Assembly: GCA_934699585.1 (NCBI GenBank)
Contig: CAKUWY010000023.1
Location: forward strand, 1-40,284
Direction of reading: 5' to 3'
From: an uncultured Fibrobacter sp.
GTDB lineage: Bacteria; Fibrobacterota; Fibrobacteria; Fibrobacterales; Fibrobacteraceae
Length of the DNA: 40,284 nt
Made by a program: the position numbers and the translations under genes. Below, in pieces: positions 8,212-16,107 of the stretch. Within the stretch, counting starts at the first letter, position 1. Each line of letters begins with the position of its first letter. The notes under the pieces are model-generated. The model was given only the letters and a program-made list of their open reading frames with translations. It was not told where the DNA came from and ran no database searches.

Positions 8212-8640
8212 ATGAAGACCATTACGGTAAACCCCAAGTCCGTCACCCGCAAGTGGAAGCTTGTGGATGCAGCGGGCAAGCCTATGGGTCGCGTCGCAAG
8301 CGAAGTTGCCCGCCTCCTCATGGGTAAGCACAAGGCCATCTATTCCCCCAACGTCGATACCGGCGATTACGTGGTTGTCATCAACGCTGAAAAGGTTGCC
8401 GTTACCGGTAACAAGAACCTTCAGAAGCAGTACTTCCACCACACCGGTCACATCGCTGGCGAACGCTGGATCAACTTTGCCGACCTTTTGGCAAAGCACC
8501 CCACCGCTCCGCTGGAAGCTGCCATCTGGGGCATGCTCCCTCACAGCGCTCTGGGCCACAAGATGGTCAAGAAACTCAAAATCTATGCCGGCGCCGAACA
8601 TCCGCACGCGGCACAAAACCCCGAAGTCGTTGACTTCTAA
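8212..8640 (+). CDS. rplM: Ribosomal protein L13
   Basis: A 142-residue protein of standard L13 length, with WKLVDAAGKPMGRVASEVAR near the N-terminus, GDYVVVINAEKVAVTGNK, and the conserved WGMLPHSALGHKMVKKLKIY and YAGAEHPHAAQNP segments at the C-terminus. L13 binds 23S rRNA early in 50S assembly. The ATG at 8212 has AGAGGA about 7 nt upstream. rpsI follows 23 bases later, the near-universal rplM-rpsI operon. Confidence 0.98.
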   Translation: MKTITVNPKSVTRKWKLVDAAGKPMGRVASEVARLLMGKHKAIYSPNVDTGDYVVVINAEKVAVTGNKNLQKQYFHHTGHIAGERWINFADLLAKHPTAPLEAAIWGMLPHSALGHKMVKKLKIYAGAEHPHAAQNPEVVDF

Positions 8641-8663
8641 TCTTTAGAACGGAGGATACCTCT

Positions 8664-9068
8664 ATCGCTACCGCAAAGAACAAGAAGATCTACCGTGGCA
8701 CGGGCCGCCGCAAGAACGCCATCGCCGCTGTGATCCTGAAGCCGGGTTCCGGCAAGCGCACTATCAATGGTCGTGATTTTAAGGATTACTTCCATTCCGA
8801 AGTGCAGAACATGATTGCTAACCTTCCGTTCTCTATTCTCGGCAACGCCGAAGAATGGGACGTGGAAGTCACCGCCCGTGGCGGTGGAATCGCTGGTCAG
8901 ATGGGTGCTGTCCGTCTGGGCATCGCTCGCGCTCTCGTCGCTAACAACGCCGAAGACAAGCCCGCCCTCAAGAAGGAAGGACTCATGACTCGCGACTCCC
9001 GTGCTGTCGAACGTAAGAAATTCGGCCGCAAGAAGGCTCGTAAGCACTTCCAGTTCAGCAAACGTTAA
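8664..9068 (+). CDS. rpsI: Ribosomal protein S9, apparent ATC start codon
   Basis: The protein (134 residues) has the S9 signatures YRGTGRRKNAIAAV at the N-terminus, ARGGGIAGQMGAVRLGIARAL in the centre, and the basic end GRKKARKHFQFSKR that reaches the ribosomal P site. In this frame there is no ATG, GTG or TTG between the rplM stop and a GTG at 8730, and starting there would remove 22 residues including the conserved GRRK segment. ATC at 8664 is 8 nt after a strong GGAGG (8651-8655) and gives the expected second residues ATAKNKK. I therefore place the start at ATC, a non-canonical initiator, unless the base is a sequencing error for ATG. Confidence 0.9.
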   Translation: MATAKNKKIYRGTGRRKNAIAAVILKPGSGKRTINGRDFKDYFHSEVQNMIANLPFSILGNAEEWDVEVTARGGGIAGQMGAVRLGIARALVANNAEDKPALKKEGLMTRDSRAVERKKFGRKKARKHFQFSKR

Positions 9069-9087
9069 TCTGCGAAACTGCTATTCG

Positions 9088-9119
9088 AAGGGGACTCCGG
9101 TATTGCCGGGGCCCTTTTT
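9088..9119 (+). terminator. Rho-independent terminator after rpsI
   Basis: AAGGGGACTCCGG pairs with CCGGGGCCCTTTTT around a TATTG loop, with one A-C mismatch, and ends in a T run. It lies about 20 bases after the rpsI stop. Confidence 0.85.
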
Positions 9120-9123
9120 GTTT

Positions 9124-9289
9124 TCTACATTTACCCCCGCCTTGGCAATTTCGCCAGGGTAAAACCAATCACCGGCTTGCGAGAGTCGCTTCGGTGGCGC
9201 GGTCCAGAACCCCAGGTTCGCCTGGATTTTGGGCATCGCTTCGCGGCTTATTTGCAGTCCGGGTAGTAACAACCGAAAAGGAATACATT
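9124..9289 (+). promoter_or_regulatory. Structured leader of rpsB-tsf (candidate S2 autoregulatory leader)
   Basis: A TACATTTA box (about 9125-9132) may be the -10, leaving a long leader of roughly 150 bases before rpsB. Within it CCAGG-TTCG-CCTGG (9212-9225) forms a UUCG-capped hairpin, and CGC-TTCG-GTG (about 9188-9197) a second, weaker one. rpsB leaders in other bacteria bind S2 to control the operon; a similar role here is inference from position and structure. Confidence 0.45.
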
Positions 9290-10033
9290 ATGGCAAATCT
9301 GCCTTCCGTTGAAGACCTGCTTGCTGCAGGCTCCCACTTTGGTCACCAGACTCAGCGCTGGAACCCGAAAATGAAACCCTACATCTTGGCCGAAAAGAAC
9401 GGTATCTACGTTCTGAACCTGTCCAAGACCCGTGAACTTTTGGAAGAAGCTGGCAAGGCCGCCGCCAAGATCTCTGAATCTGGCAAGACCGTGCTGTTCG
9501 TCGGCACCAAGCCCACTGCCCGTCAGTGCGTGCTGGACGCCGCCTCTACTTGCAACCAGTTCTCCGTCACCAACCGCTGGTTGGGCGGCATGCTCACCAA
9601 CTTCCAGACGGTGCGCAAGTCCATCAAGAAGATCGACAAGATCGACGCCATGGAACAGGACGGCACCTTCCAGGCCCTCTCCAAGAAGGAAGTCCTGGAC
9701 AAGAACCGTGAACGCGAAAAGCTGCTGGGCGTGTTCGGCGGCATCCGCGAAATGGTGAACCTTCCTGGCCTCGTGGTCGTGACCGACCTCCAGCACGAAA
9801 AGATTGCTGTGGCCGAAGCCCGTCGCCTCCACATTCCTATCATCGGCATCTGCGACACCAACGTGGATCCGACCCTCGTGGATTACCCGATCCCGGCCAA
9901 CGACGACGCCGTGAAGTCCCTGAAGCTCATTGTTGACTACATTGCTGCAAACGTCAAGGTTCGCACCAACGACAACAAGAAGGCCGACAAGGAAGAAGTG
10001 AAGAAGTTCGACAACGGCGAGGAAGAAAAGTAA
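9290..10033 (+). CDS. rpsB: Ribosomal protein S2
   Basis: A 247-residue protein starting MANLPSVEDLLAAGSHFGHQ, followed by RWNPKMKPYIL, the NRWLGGMLTNFQTVRKSI core, and PGLVVVTDLQHEKIAVAEAR near the C-terminal half, all standard S2 features. The frame is open further upstream to 9194, but the ATG at 9290 has AAAAGGA about 8 nt upstream and matches the family start. S2 bridges the head and body of the 30S subunit. tsf begins one base after the stop. Confidence 0.98.
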   Translation: MANLPSVEDLLAAGSHFGHQTQRWNPKMKPYILAEKNGIYVLNLSKTRELLEEAGKAAAKISESGKTVLFVGTKPTARQCVLDAASTCNQFSVTNRWLGGMLTNFQTVRKSIKKIDKIDAMEQDGTFQALSKKEVLDKNREREKLLGVFGGIREMVNLPGLVVVTDLQHEKIAVAEARRLHIPIIGICDTNVDPTLVDYPIPANDDAVKSLKLIVDYIAANVKVRTNDNKKADKEEVKKFDNGEEEK

Positions 10034-10034
10034 T

Positions 10035-10919
10035 ATGCAGATTACCGCTTCTCTCGTTAACGAACTCCGCCAGAAGACTGGCGTGGGCATGATGCAGTGC
10101 AAGAAGGCCCTCACTGAAACTGACGGCGACATGGACAAGGCCGTTGAACTCCTCCGCAAGCAGGGAGCTGCCGTTGCTGCCAAGCGTGCCGACAAGGCCG
10201 CCAAGGAAGGACGCATCTACCTGATCGAAACCGCTGACAAGGCTGCCGCTTTCGAACTGTCTTGCGAAACCGAACCGGTCTCCAACAACGACGACTTCGT
10301 CGCTCTCGCCAATATGGCTGTCAAGGCTGTCGAAACTCAGGCTATCGCCTCTGTGGATGACCTGAAGAACGCCGTGGTCGATGGCAAGAAGGTGAACGAT
10401 GTGCTCCAGGACGTGCTCGTCAAGATCCAGGAAAACATCGACTTCCGCAAGTTTGCCGAAATCAAGAAGGTCGCTAACTCCGTGTTTGGTGTTTACAGCC
10501 ACATGAAGGGCAAGATCGGCGTGATTACCGAACTTTCTTTCGAAGGCAGCGCTTCTGACGAAGCCGCTCTCAAGCAGGCTGCTAAGGATATCGCTATGCA
10601 GGCCGCCGCATTTGCTCCGGTGGCCCTGAACGATGCCGCTGTTCCGGCCGAAACCATCGAAAAGGAAAAGGAAATCGCCAAGGCCCAGATCGAAGCTTCC
10701 GGCAAGCAGACCAAGCCCGAATTCATGCAGCGTCAGATCGACGGCCGCGTGGCTAAGGTGCTCAAGGAAATCGTTCTCGAAGACCAGGAATTCTTCATGA
10801 CTGACAAGAACCCGAAGAAGCTCAGCGTCAAGGACTACCTCCAGGAAGTCGTTGCCAAGCAGCTCGGCCTTGCTAGCCTGAAGGTCGTGAACTTCATCCG
10901 CTTCGAACGCGGAAACTAA
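10035..10919 (+). CDS. tsf: Elongation factor Ts
   Basis: A 294-residue EF-Ts. The N-terminal UBA-like domain carries the signature LRQKTGVGMMQCKKAL, with LLRKQGAAVAAKRADKAAKEG after it. The dimerisation domains follow with FELSCETEPVSNNDDF. The C-terminal part contains FMQRQIDGRVAKVLKEI, where E. coli has a similar helix. EF-Ts exchanges GDP on EF-Tu. The start lies one base after the rpsB stop, so translation is probably coupled. Confidence 0.97.
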   Translation: MQITASLVNELRQKTGVGMMQCKKALTETDGDMDKAVELLRKQGAAVAAKRADKAAKEGRIYLIETADKAAAFELSCETEPVSNNDDFVALANMAVKAVETQAIASVDDLKNAVVDGKKVNDVLQDVLVKIQENIDFRKFAEIKKVANSVFGVYSHMKGKIGVITELSFEGSASDEAALKQAAKDIAMQAAAFAPVALNDAAVPAETIEKEKEIAKAQIEASGKQTKPEFMQRQIDGRVAKVLKEIVLEDQEFFMTDKNPKKLSVKDYLQEVVAKQLGLASLKVVNFIRFERGN

Positions 10920-10934
10920 GAGGTTTTGGGCTAG

Positions 10935-11015
10935 TGAGGTGTGAGGTCGTGCCTTCGGCACTCTGAGCAAATTGCTAGCAATGTCATCCTGAGCGCGACA
11001 GCGCGAAGGATCCAG
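10935..11015. repeat. Repeat cluster after tsf: heptamer type plus GTCATCCTGAGCG palindrome
   Basis: 10935-10963 holds GTGAGGTGTGAGGTCG followed by a TGCC-TTC-GGCA hairpin, a relative of the elements at 35152 and 37132. 10982-11015 holds the GTCATCCTGAGCG...GCGAAGGATCC palindrome, also seen at 22932. Confidence 0.7.
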
Positions 11016-11030
11016 GATCGAAAATAAATT

Positions 11031-11059
11031 GGTCGCTCCCTTGCGGGGCGGCCTTTTTT
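11031..11059 (+). terminator. Terminator after tsf
   Basis: The nine-base arms GGTCGCTCC and GGGGCGGCC (two G-U pairs) around CTTGC, followed by TTTTTT (11054-11059), end the rpsB-tsf transcript just before the converging phosphotransferase gene. Confidence 0.88.
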
Positions 11060-11065
11060 GTCGGG

Positions 11066-11920
11066 CTAGTCCAGCATCTGGGTCAGAAAGGCGAAAAAAT
11101 CCTCGGGCACCTTCATGTGGAACGCCGTCTCGATCATGTAAGGAATTTTCGCCGCGGCATACATTGGAAGTCGGCGTGTAGCTTCTTCGATATGTCGCGG
11201 ATCATTTGTCCCGAGGTAAGCCGTAAAGAAAATGTTCCAGTGCGCTTTCATCGTTTCAGAAGGCAGATGGAACAAGAAATCCAGCTTTTCTGCGTCCGGC
11301 ATGTGCGCCAGGTTCCACATCAGGGCAAGGTCCCATTCCGGAGCGCCGTAACCGAACCCGCCCACATCAATCCAGATAGTCCTTTTTCCGTCGGTGATGG
11401 CGTTGCTTATCTGCAAATCGCCGTGGAGGCAGGTCTGAGTGTCCGGAACCTTGTCCAAAAATTCCAGGACCTTCTTTCGGTAGTCCTCTGGCACAAAAGT
11501 CTTTCCCGAATAGAATTGCGTGACCATCTCCTTGTAGGACCTGAGCCGCGAAGTATCAGCCTTTGTCGCATGAAGCGTGCGTGCCATGTGGGCAAATTCC
11601 AGGGACAGTTTTTCTAGCCGTTCGCTTTCTTGCGAGATGATCCGTGAAAAAGAACGCTTGCCCTGAATGAGTTCGTATTCGCCGCCAAAACGCTTGCCGT
11701 CCGTAACCAAGCGGTACGGCTCAGGCGTAGAAATGCCCAACTCGAAAACGGTCTGCGAAGTCCAAAATTCCTCTTTTATTTTGCCGATGTCAAAATCTGG
11801 ATTGTACAGCTTGGCAAGTGACTTGCCACTTTTGTGAGTGTAGGCGAGAGCAGTCCCGCCTTCGCCTGTCTGGACATAATCATCCAGGTCGATTTTCTGA
11901 AATTCGCCGTTCGCTTCCAT
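11066..11920 (-). CDS. APH-like phosphotransferase (Fibrobacter paralogous family)
   Basis: A 284-residue protein with the aminoglycoside phosphotransferase/choline kinase fold. The catalytic loop is CLHGDLQISNAI (HGDxxxxN) and the metal-binding Asp lies in WIDVGGFGYGAPEWDLAL. The N-lobe has GEGGTALAY and a conserved Lys in SLAKLY. It resembles the Fibrobacter succinogenes paralogous family annotated as distant relatives of antibiotic-modifying kinases; the substrate is unknown and resistance should not be assumed. I chose ATG at 11920, which has GGTGGAGG 5 nt upstream; a GTG at 11932 lies within that ribosome site. The gene stands alone, converging with tsf. Confidence 0.82.
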   Translation of the reverse strand: MEANGEFQKIDLDDYVQTGEGGTALAYTHKSGKSLAKLYNPDFDIGKIKEEFWTSQTVFELGISTPEPYRLVTDGKRFGGEYELIQGKRSFSRIISQESERLEKLSLEFAHMARTLHATKADTSRLRSYKEMVTQFYSGKTFVPEDYRKKVLEFLDKVPDTQTCLHGDLQISNAITDGKRTIWIDVGGFGYGAPEWDLALMWNLAHMPDAEKLDFLFHLPSETMKAHWNIFFTAYLGTNDPRHIEEATRRLPMYAAAKIPYMIETAFHMKVPEDFFAFLTQMLD

Positions 11921-12002
11921 AAACGCCTCCACCTGTTTGTAAAGCTATACTTTTTTTCGCGGGATGGTGCGTGAAAAGAAAAATATTTGGAGGATAAAGA
12001 AA

Positions 12003-12030
12003 CCCCGACTCGCAATGAGTCAGGGCTGGA
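12003..12030 (-). terminator. Terminator-like hairpin, minus strand
   Basis: On the minus strand CCCTGACTC, an ATTGC loop, then GAGTCGGGG followed by TTTCTTT. It may end the etf-acd transcript, although that gene stops about 170 bases earlier. Confidence 0.6.
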
Positions 12031-12199
12031 TTCTTTTATGGATTCTATCGGAGTTTCGCTCTTCCAGAATGACATGCTAGGTTGTATAGCACGGGTGCTT
12101 GCACACGCATTGGATAACCGACGCAGTCATGCACGAAGTGCAATGACATGTCACCCTGGACCCTGGAGTGTACACGGTATGATAGGGGATAGGGTCCAA
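12031..12199. other. Intergenic, 3' side of the acyl-CoA dehydrogenase gene
   Basis: No gene seen. A small TGCAC-GAA-GTGCA hairpin lies near 12131-12143, with ATGAC/GTCAT words around it. Degraded palindromic repeats are possible. Confidence 0.4.
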
Positions 12200-13912
12200 T
12201 TAAGCCTTTCTGTAGCTTTCCAGCGATTCGACGCTCACGCTCTTCACGAAGTTGTAGTGCTTCGCGACTTCGGCTTCGGCGAGGTTCAGGTACACCTTCA
12301 TGCTCTTGTCGAACAGTTCCGGTGCCTTGGTGGCGTCGCGGAGGAGCAGCTGGCTCATCACGCAGTTGGCGGCGAGTTCGTAGAGGTGGCGGCTGCAGAG
12401 GTCGGTGAATTCGTTGTTGTTCGCTGCCTTCACGACTTCGATAGCTTCGTTGAACTTCGCGTCCATGGCCTTTGCGCGGGCCTTGAGGCTCTCGTATTCG
12501 GCGGCCACTTCGCCCGCTTCCAGCTCCTCGAGCATCTGGCTGTAGGTTCCGGTGGTCACGTGCGGGAGGGCCGCAACCGTCTGCAACTGCGTCGTACCTT
12601 CGTAAATCGAAGTGATACGGGCGTCGCGGTACAGGCGCTGGCAAGCGTATTCAAGCATGTAGCCCGAACCGCCGTGAACCTGGATGCTGTCGTAGCTGTT
12701 GATGTTCGCGTATTCAGAGTTCATGCCCTTCGCGAGCGGAGTGCATGCGGAGGCGAGCTTCTGGTATTTCTTGAGTTCAGCCTTTTCTTCGTCGGTGAGC
12801 TTGCGGTCACGTTCGATATCTTCGAGACCCTTGTAGATGTCCACGTAGCTGGCTGTCTGGTACAGCAAAGCGCGGCCTGCGTCGAGGCGAGCCTTGATGT
12901 GAGAAATCATCTCGTAGACGGCGGGAAAGTTCACGATGGCCTGGCCGAACTGTTTGCGGTCCTTGGCATAGGCGAGAGCTTCGTTGTATGCCATCTGGCT
13001 GATGCCCACGGACTGTGCGGCGATGCCGAGGCGGGCGCCGTTCATGAGGGCCATCACGTACTTGATGAGGCCGAACTTGCGGCGGCCGCAGAGTTCAGCC
13101 TTCGCGTTCTTATAGACAAGTTCGCAGGTCGGGCTTCCGTGGATGCCGAGCTTGTTCTCGATGCGGCGCACGTTCACGCCACCGTCGCGCTTGTCGTAGA
13201 TGAACATGGAAAGGCCGCGGCCGTCGTGGGTGCCTTCCTCGGAGCGGGCGAGCACCAGGTGGATGTCGGAGTCGCCGTTCGTGATGAAGCGCTTCACGCC
13301 GTTCAAGTACCAGCACTTGTCTTCTTCGCTGTAGGTGGCCTTGAGCATCACGCGCTGCAGGTCGGAACCGGCATCGGGTTCGGTCAAGTCCATCGACATC
13401 GTTTCGCCGGCGCACACGCGCGGGATGAAACGGGAACGCTGGTCCTCGTCGCCGAATTCATAGAGCGTTTCGATGCAGTCCTGTAGGGACCAGATGTTCT
13501 CGAAACCGGCGTCTGCAGAGGCGATCATTTCGTTGATGGCCGTGTAGGCGGTAATCGGGAAGTTCAGGCCGCCAAAGCGGCGCGGCATCGTGACACCGTT
13601 GAGGCCAGCCTTGCGGGTGGCTTCGAGATTTTCGTAGGTCTTCGCGGCGTAACGAACGCGGCCGTTTTCGCAGTGCGGGCCTTCGGCGTCCACTTCTTCG
13701 GAGTTCGGGAAGACGGTGTTCGCGGTGATGTCGCCAGCGACTTCGAGCACGCGGTTGTAGTTGTCCATCGCGTCGGCAAAATCTTCCGGCGCATAGTCGA
13801 AAGCGTCCTTGTCGGCATAGCCCTTTTCCTTGAGCTCGACAATGCGCGGCATCAGGGAATTGCTTTCGAGGTTGAACTTAATCTCTGGATGGTCTGTGTA
13901 AAAATTCGCCAT
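12200..13912 (-). CDS. Acyl-CoA dehydrogenase (long form, about 570 residues)
   Basis: A flavoprotein that oxidises acyl-CoA to enoyl-CoA, or works in reverse, passing electrons to an ETF. Visible motifs: MSMDLTEPDAGSDL in the FAD/substrate region, WYLNGVKRFITNG, GLSMFIYDK, DRKQFGQAI, and IQVHGGSGYMLEYACQRLYRDARITSIYEGTTQLQ split over two conserved blocks. The Glu in IYEGTTQLQ is where short-chain enzymes place the catalytic base. The extra C-terminal part (about residues 460-570) makes it longer than the usual 380-residue enzyme, as in several anaerobe and Bacteroidetes-type relatives. It starts 5 bases after etfA, so the three genes form one operon. The true acyl substrate cannot be read from the sequence. 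Confidence 0.93.
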   Translation of the reverse strand: MANFYTDHPEIKFNLESNSLMPRIVELKEKGYADKDAFDYAPEDFADAMDNYNRVLEVAGDITANTVFPNSEEVDAEGPHCENGRVRYAAKTYENLEATRKAGLNGVTMPRRFGGLNFPITAYTAINEMIASADAGFENIWSLQDCIETLYEFGDEDQRSRFIPRVCAGETMSMDLTEPDAGSDLQRVMLKATYSEEDKCWYLNGVKRFITNGDSDIHLVLARSEEGTHDGRGLSMFIYDKRDGGVNVRRIENKLGIHGSPTCELVYKNAKAELCGRRKFGLIKYVMALMNGARLGIAAQSVGISQMAYNEALAYAKDRKQFGQAIVNFPAVYEMISHIKARLDAGRALLYQTASYVDIYKGLEDIERDRKLTDEEKAELKKYQKLASACTPLAKGMNSEYANINSYDSIQVHGGSGYMLEYACQRLYRDARITSIYEGTTQLQTVAALPHVTTGTYSQMLEELEAGEVAAEYESLKARAKAMDAKFNEAIEVVKAANNNEFTDLCSRHLYELAANCVMSQLLLRDATKAPELFDKSMKVYLNLAEAEVAKHYNFVKSVSVESLESYRKA

Positions 13913-13917
13913 AACGC

Positions 13918-14943
13918 CTACTTGTTGTTTGCCTTGTAATACTTGATCATCTTCGGGATGACCTCTTCGACGGTGCCGTTGATCACGTAGTCAGCGATAG
14001 CGTTGATCGGGGCGTCGGGGTCGGAGTTCACGGAGATGATGATTCCTGAATCCTGCATGCCGGCGAGGTGCTGAATCTGGCCGGAGATACCGCAGGCGAT
14101 ATACACCTTCGGGCGTACGGTCACGCCGGTCTGGCCAATCTGGCGGTCATGATCGGCAAAGCCCGCGTCGATAGCGGCGCGGCTTGCGCCCACTTCGGCG
14201 TGGAGTTCCTTGGCAAGTTCAAACAGCAGGTCGAAGTTTTCCTTGGAGCCCATGCCGTAACCACCGGCGACCACGATGGGTGCGCCCTTGAGGTTGTGCT
14301 TGGCCTTTTCCACATGGCGTTCGAGCACCTTGACCACGTATTCCGTTTCCGGCACGTACTTGGCCACGTCGTGCTTGATGACTTCGCCCTTGTAGTTTGG
14401 GTCCACGATTTCCTTCTTCATCACGCCTTCGCGCACGGTCGCCATCTGCGGGCGGTGTTCCGGGTTCACGATGGTAGCAACGATGTTGCCGCCGAACGCC
14501 GGGCGAATCTGGCAGAGCTGGTTTTCGTAGAACTTCTTCACGCCACCGATGCTCATTTCGAAGCTGTCGATTTCGAGTTCGGTACAGTCGGCGGTAAGGC
14601 CGCTGTGCATGGCGCTGGAAATGCGCGGGCCGAGGTCACGGCCAATCACCGTTGCACCGAGCAGGCAAATCTGCGGCTGCTCTTCCTTGAAGAGGTTCAC
14701 CACGAGAGAAGCGTGCGGGTTGGTGGTGTAGGGGAAGAGCCCTTCGGCATCAAACACATGGACCTTGTCCACACCGTAGGGGAACACCTGCTTTTCAATT
14801 CCGTCGAGGCCCTTGCCTGCGCAGATGCATTCGAGCTGAACGCCGAGCGTGTTGGCGAGCTTGCGGCCCTTGGACAAAAGTTCGAGGGAAACATCGACAA
14901 CGGTCGTGCCCTCAATTTCGCAATATACAAATACGTTATTCAT
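13918..14943 (-). CDS. etfA: Electron transfer flavoprotein alpha subunit
   Basis: A 341-residue protein with an N-terminal alpha/beta domain and a C-terminal FAD domain. The FAD signature is visible as GQTGVTVRPKVYIACGISG followed by QIQHLAGM and an INSD-like VNSDPDAPI. VVAGGYGMGS lies in the usual hinge before the FAD domain. With EtfB it accepts electrons from the acyl-CoA dehydrogenase encoded downstream, or delivers them to it. It starts 3 bases after etfB ends. Confidence 0.95.
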   Translation of the reverse strand: MNNVFVYCEIEGTTVVDVSLELLSKGRKLANTLGVQLECICAGKGLDGIEKQVFPYGVDKVHVFDAEGLFPYTTNPHASLVVNLFKEEQPQICLLGATVIGRDLGPRISSAMHSGLTADCTELEIDSFEMSIGGVKKFYENQLCQIRPAFGGNIVATIVNPEHRPQMATVREGVMKKEIVDPNYKGEVIKHDVAKYVPETEYVVKVLERHVEKAKHNLKGAPIVVAGGYGMGSKENFDLLFELAKELHAEVGASRAAIDAGFADHDRQIGQTGVTVRPKVYIACGISGQIQHLAGMQDSGIIISVNSDPDAPINAIADYVINGTVEEVIPKMIKYYKANNK

Positions 14944-14946
14944 AGG

Positions 14947-15828
14947 CTAGCCAATAATCTTCCCGTCTAAAAGTTCCTTGATAAGTCCTTCGACGTCGGC
15001 GTCGCTCGCGGTGAGCGTGCGGCTTTCCTTCGCCTTGAACACGATGTTCTTGACAGCCTTCACGTTCGTCGGCGAGCCGGCCTTACCGATCTGGGCAGGG
15101 TCTGCGTCGATGTCGGCGGCACCCCACTGCGGAATGTTCAGGTAGGGCTTCTTCGCGATGAGGGCTTCGTACTTTTCGGCATCTTCCGGCTTGCGTTCGG
15201 CAACCACCGTCGCGTTCTTGAACTTCATGAGGCGCTTTGCGTTGCGCGGACGGCACGGGGCCGCACTTCCGTTCACGGTCACGACCAGCGGGAGCGGTGC
15301 TTCCACCGTTTCCACGCCACCGTCGATGTGGCGGCGGATAACGACCTTCTTGGCCTTTTCGTCGAGGGAGAGGATTTCTTCGGCGTAGGTCACCTGCGTG
15401 AGGCCGAGCTTTTCTGCAATCTGCGGACCGACCTGTGCGGTATCGCCGTCGATAGCCTGGCGGCCACCGAGGATAATGTCGTAGTCGCCAATCTTCTTGA
15501 CGGCCTGGGCGAGCGTGTAGCTCGTAGCGAGCGTGTCGGCACCACCGAGCGGGCGGTCCGTTACCACGAAACCCTCGTCGGCACCGCGGTACAATGCTTC
15601 GCGGACGACTTCGGCAGACTTCGGGAGACCCATCGTCAGCACGGAAATGGTGGAGCCCGGGAACTGGTCCTTCAAACGAAGGGCTTGCTCCAGGGCGTTC
15701 AGGTCTTCGGGGTTGAAGACCGCGGGCAATGCGGCACGATTGATGGTTCCCTGCTCCGTCATGGCATCGGGGCCCACGTTTCGTGTATCAGGTACTTGCT
15801 TAGCAAGCACAACGATTTTAAGACTCAT
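14947..15828 (-). CDS. etfB: Electron transfer flavoprotein beta subunit
   Basis: A 293-residue subunit beginning MSLKIVVLAKQVPDT, with FNPEDLNALEQALRLKD, LYRGADEGFVVTD, and GRQAIDGDTAQVGPQIAEKL in the nucleotide-binding region. The last motif is shared with EtfB subunits of electron-bifurcating complexes in anaerobes. An in-frame ATG at 15876 exists upstream, but the family start is at 15828. Neither has a clear ribosome site; the leader is A-rich. It is the first gene of etfB-etfA-acd. Confidence 0.93.
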   Translation of the reverse strand: MSLKIVVLAKQVPDTRNVGPDAMTEQGTINRAALPAVFNPEDLNALEQALRLKDQFPGSTISVLTMGLPKSAEVVREALYRGADEGFVVTDRPLGGADTLATSYTLAQAVKKIGDYDIILGGRQAIDGDTAQVGPQIAEKLGLTQVTYAEEILSLDEKAKKVVIRRHIDGGVETVEAPLPLVVTVNGSAAPCRPRNAKRLMKFKNATVVAERKPEDAEKYEALIAKKPYLNIPQWGAADIDADPAQIGKAGSPTNVKAVKNIVFKAKESRTLTASDADVEGLIKELLDGKIIG

Positions 15829-16107
15829 ATTTGTTTTTTGTTTATGGTTTAGATGTTTGCTCTCTACAAGATACATTTATTTGACGGTATGACTACCGGG
15901 CAAAGCCTATATTTACCTTGCATGTGTCTTATCTCTTTTTCAGAGTGGAACACCGGCATTCTCTACCGAAGGAATGTAAGAAACGCGTAGTAATTTTGAC
16001 AAGAACGCCGGCGCAACACCCGTTTTTGCTCAGGGAAGGTCGCCGGACAAAAGCTTAAGCAGAAATTGGGCTATATTTAGTGCAAGTTATTCTCGAATGG
16101 AGAAACA
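15829..16107. other. Intergenic between divergent etfB and lipoprotein gene, with two TATATT boxes and a small open frame
   Basis: TATATT boxes lie at 15908-15913 and 16072-16077 on the plus strand. The second is 30 bases before the lipoprotein ATG at 16108. The first is 8 bases before an ATG opening a 22-codon frame (15922-15990), which may be chance. TTGACG lies at 15881-15886, 21 bases before the first box. No clear promoter for etfB was found. Confidence 0.45.
16072..16077 (+). promoter_or_regulatory. -10 box of the lipoprotein gene at 16108
   Basis: TATATT followed by TAG, the recurrent box of this window, about 30 bases before the ATG. No good -35 was seen at standard spacing. Confidence 0.5.

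Noticed and set aside
8730..9068. GTG at 8730 as start of rpsI
   Set aside because: It would remove the conserved YRGTGRRKNAIAAV region and has no ribosome site.
11066..11920. Aminoglycoside resistance gene
   Set aside because: Only the fold and catalytic motifs match; the closest recalled group is a Fibrobacter paralogous family of unknown substrate.
11987..13486. 499-codon plus-strand frame
   Set aside because: It runs opposite the acyl-CoA dehydrogenase gene, with His/Val-rich sequence typical of antisense frames in GC-rich codon positions and no family features.
14068..14970. 300-codon plus-strand frame opposite etfA
   Set aside because: Antisense composition only; etfA is clear on the other strand.
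15922..15990. 22-codon small protein gene
   Set aside because: Only the TATATT spacing supports it; no ribosome site or recognisable sequence, so it is mentioned only within the intergenic entry.
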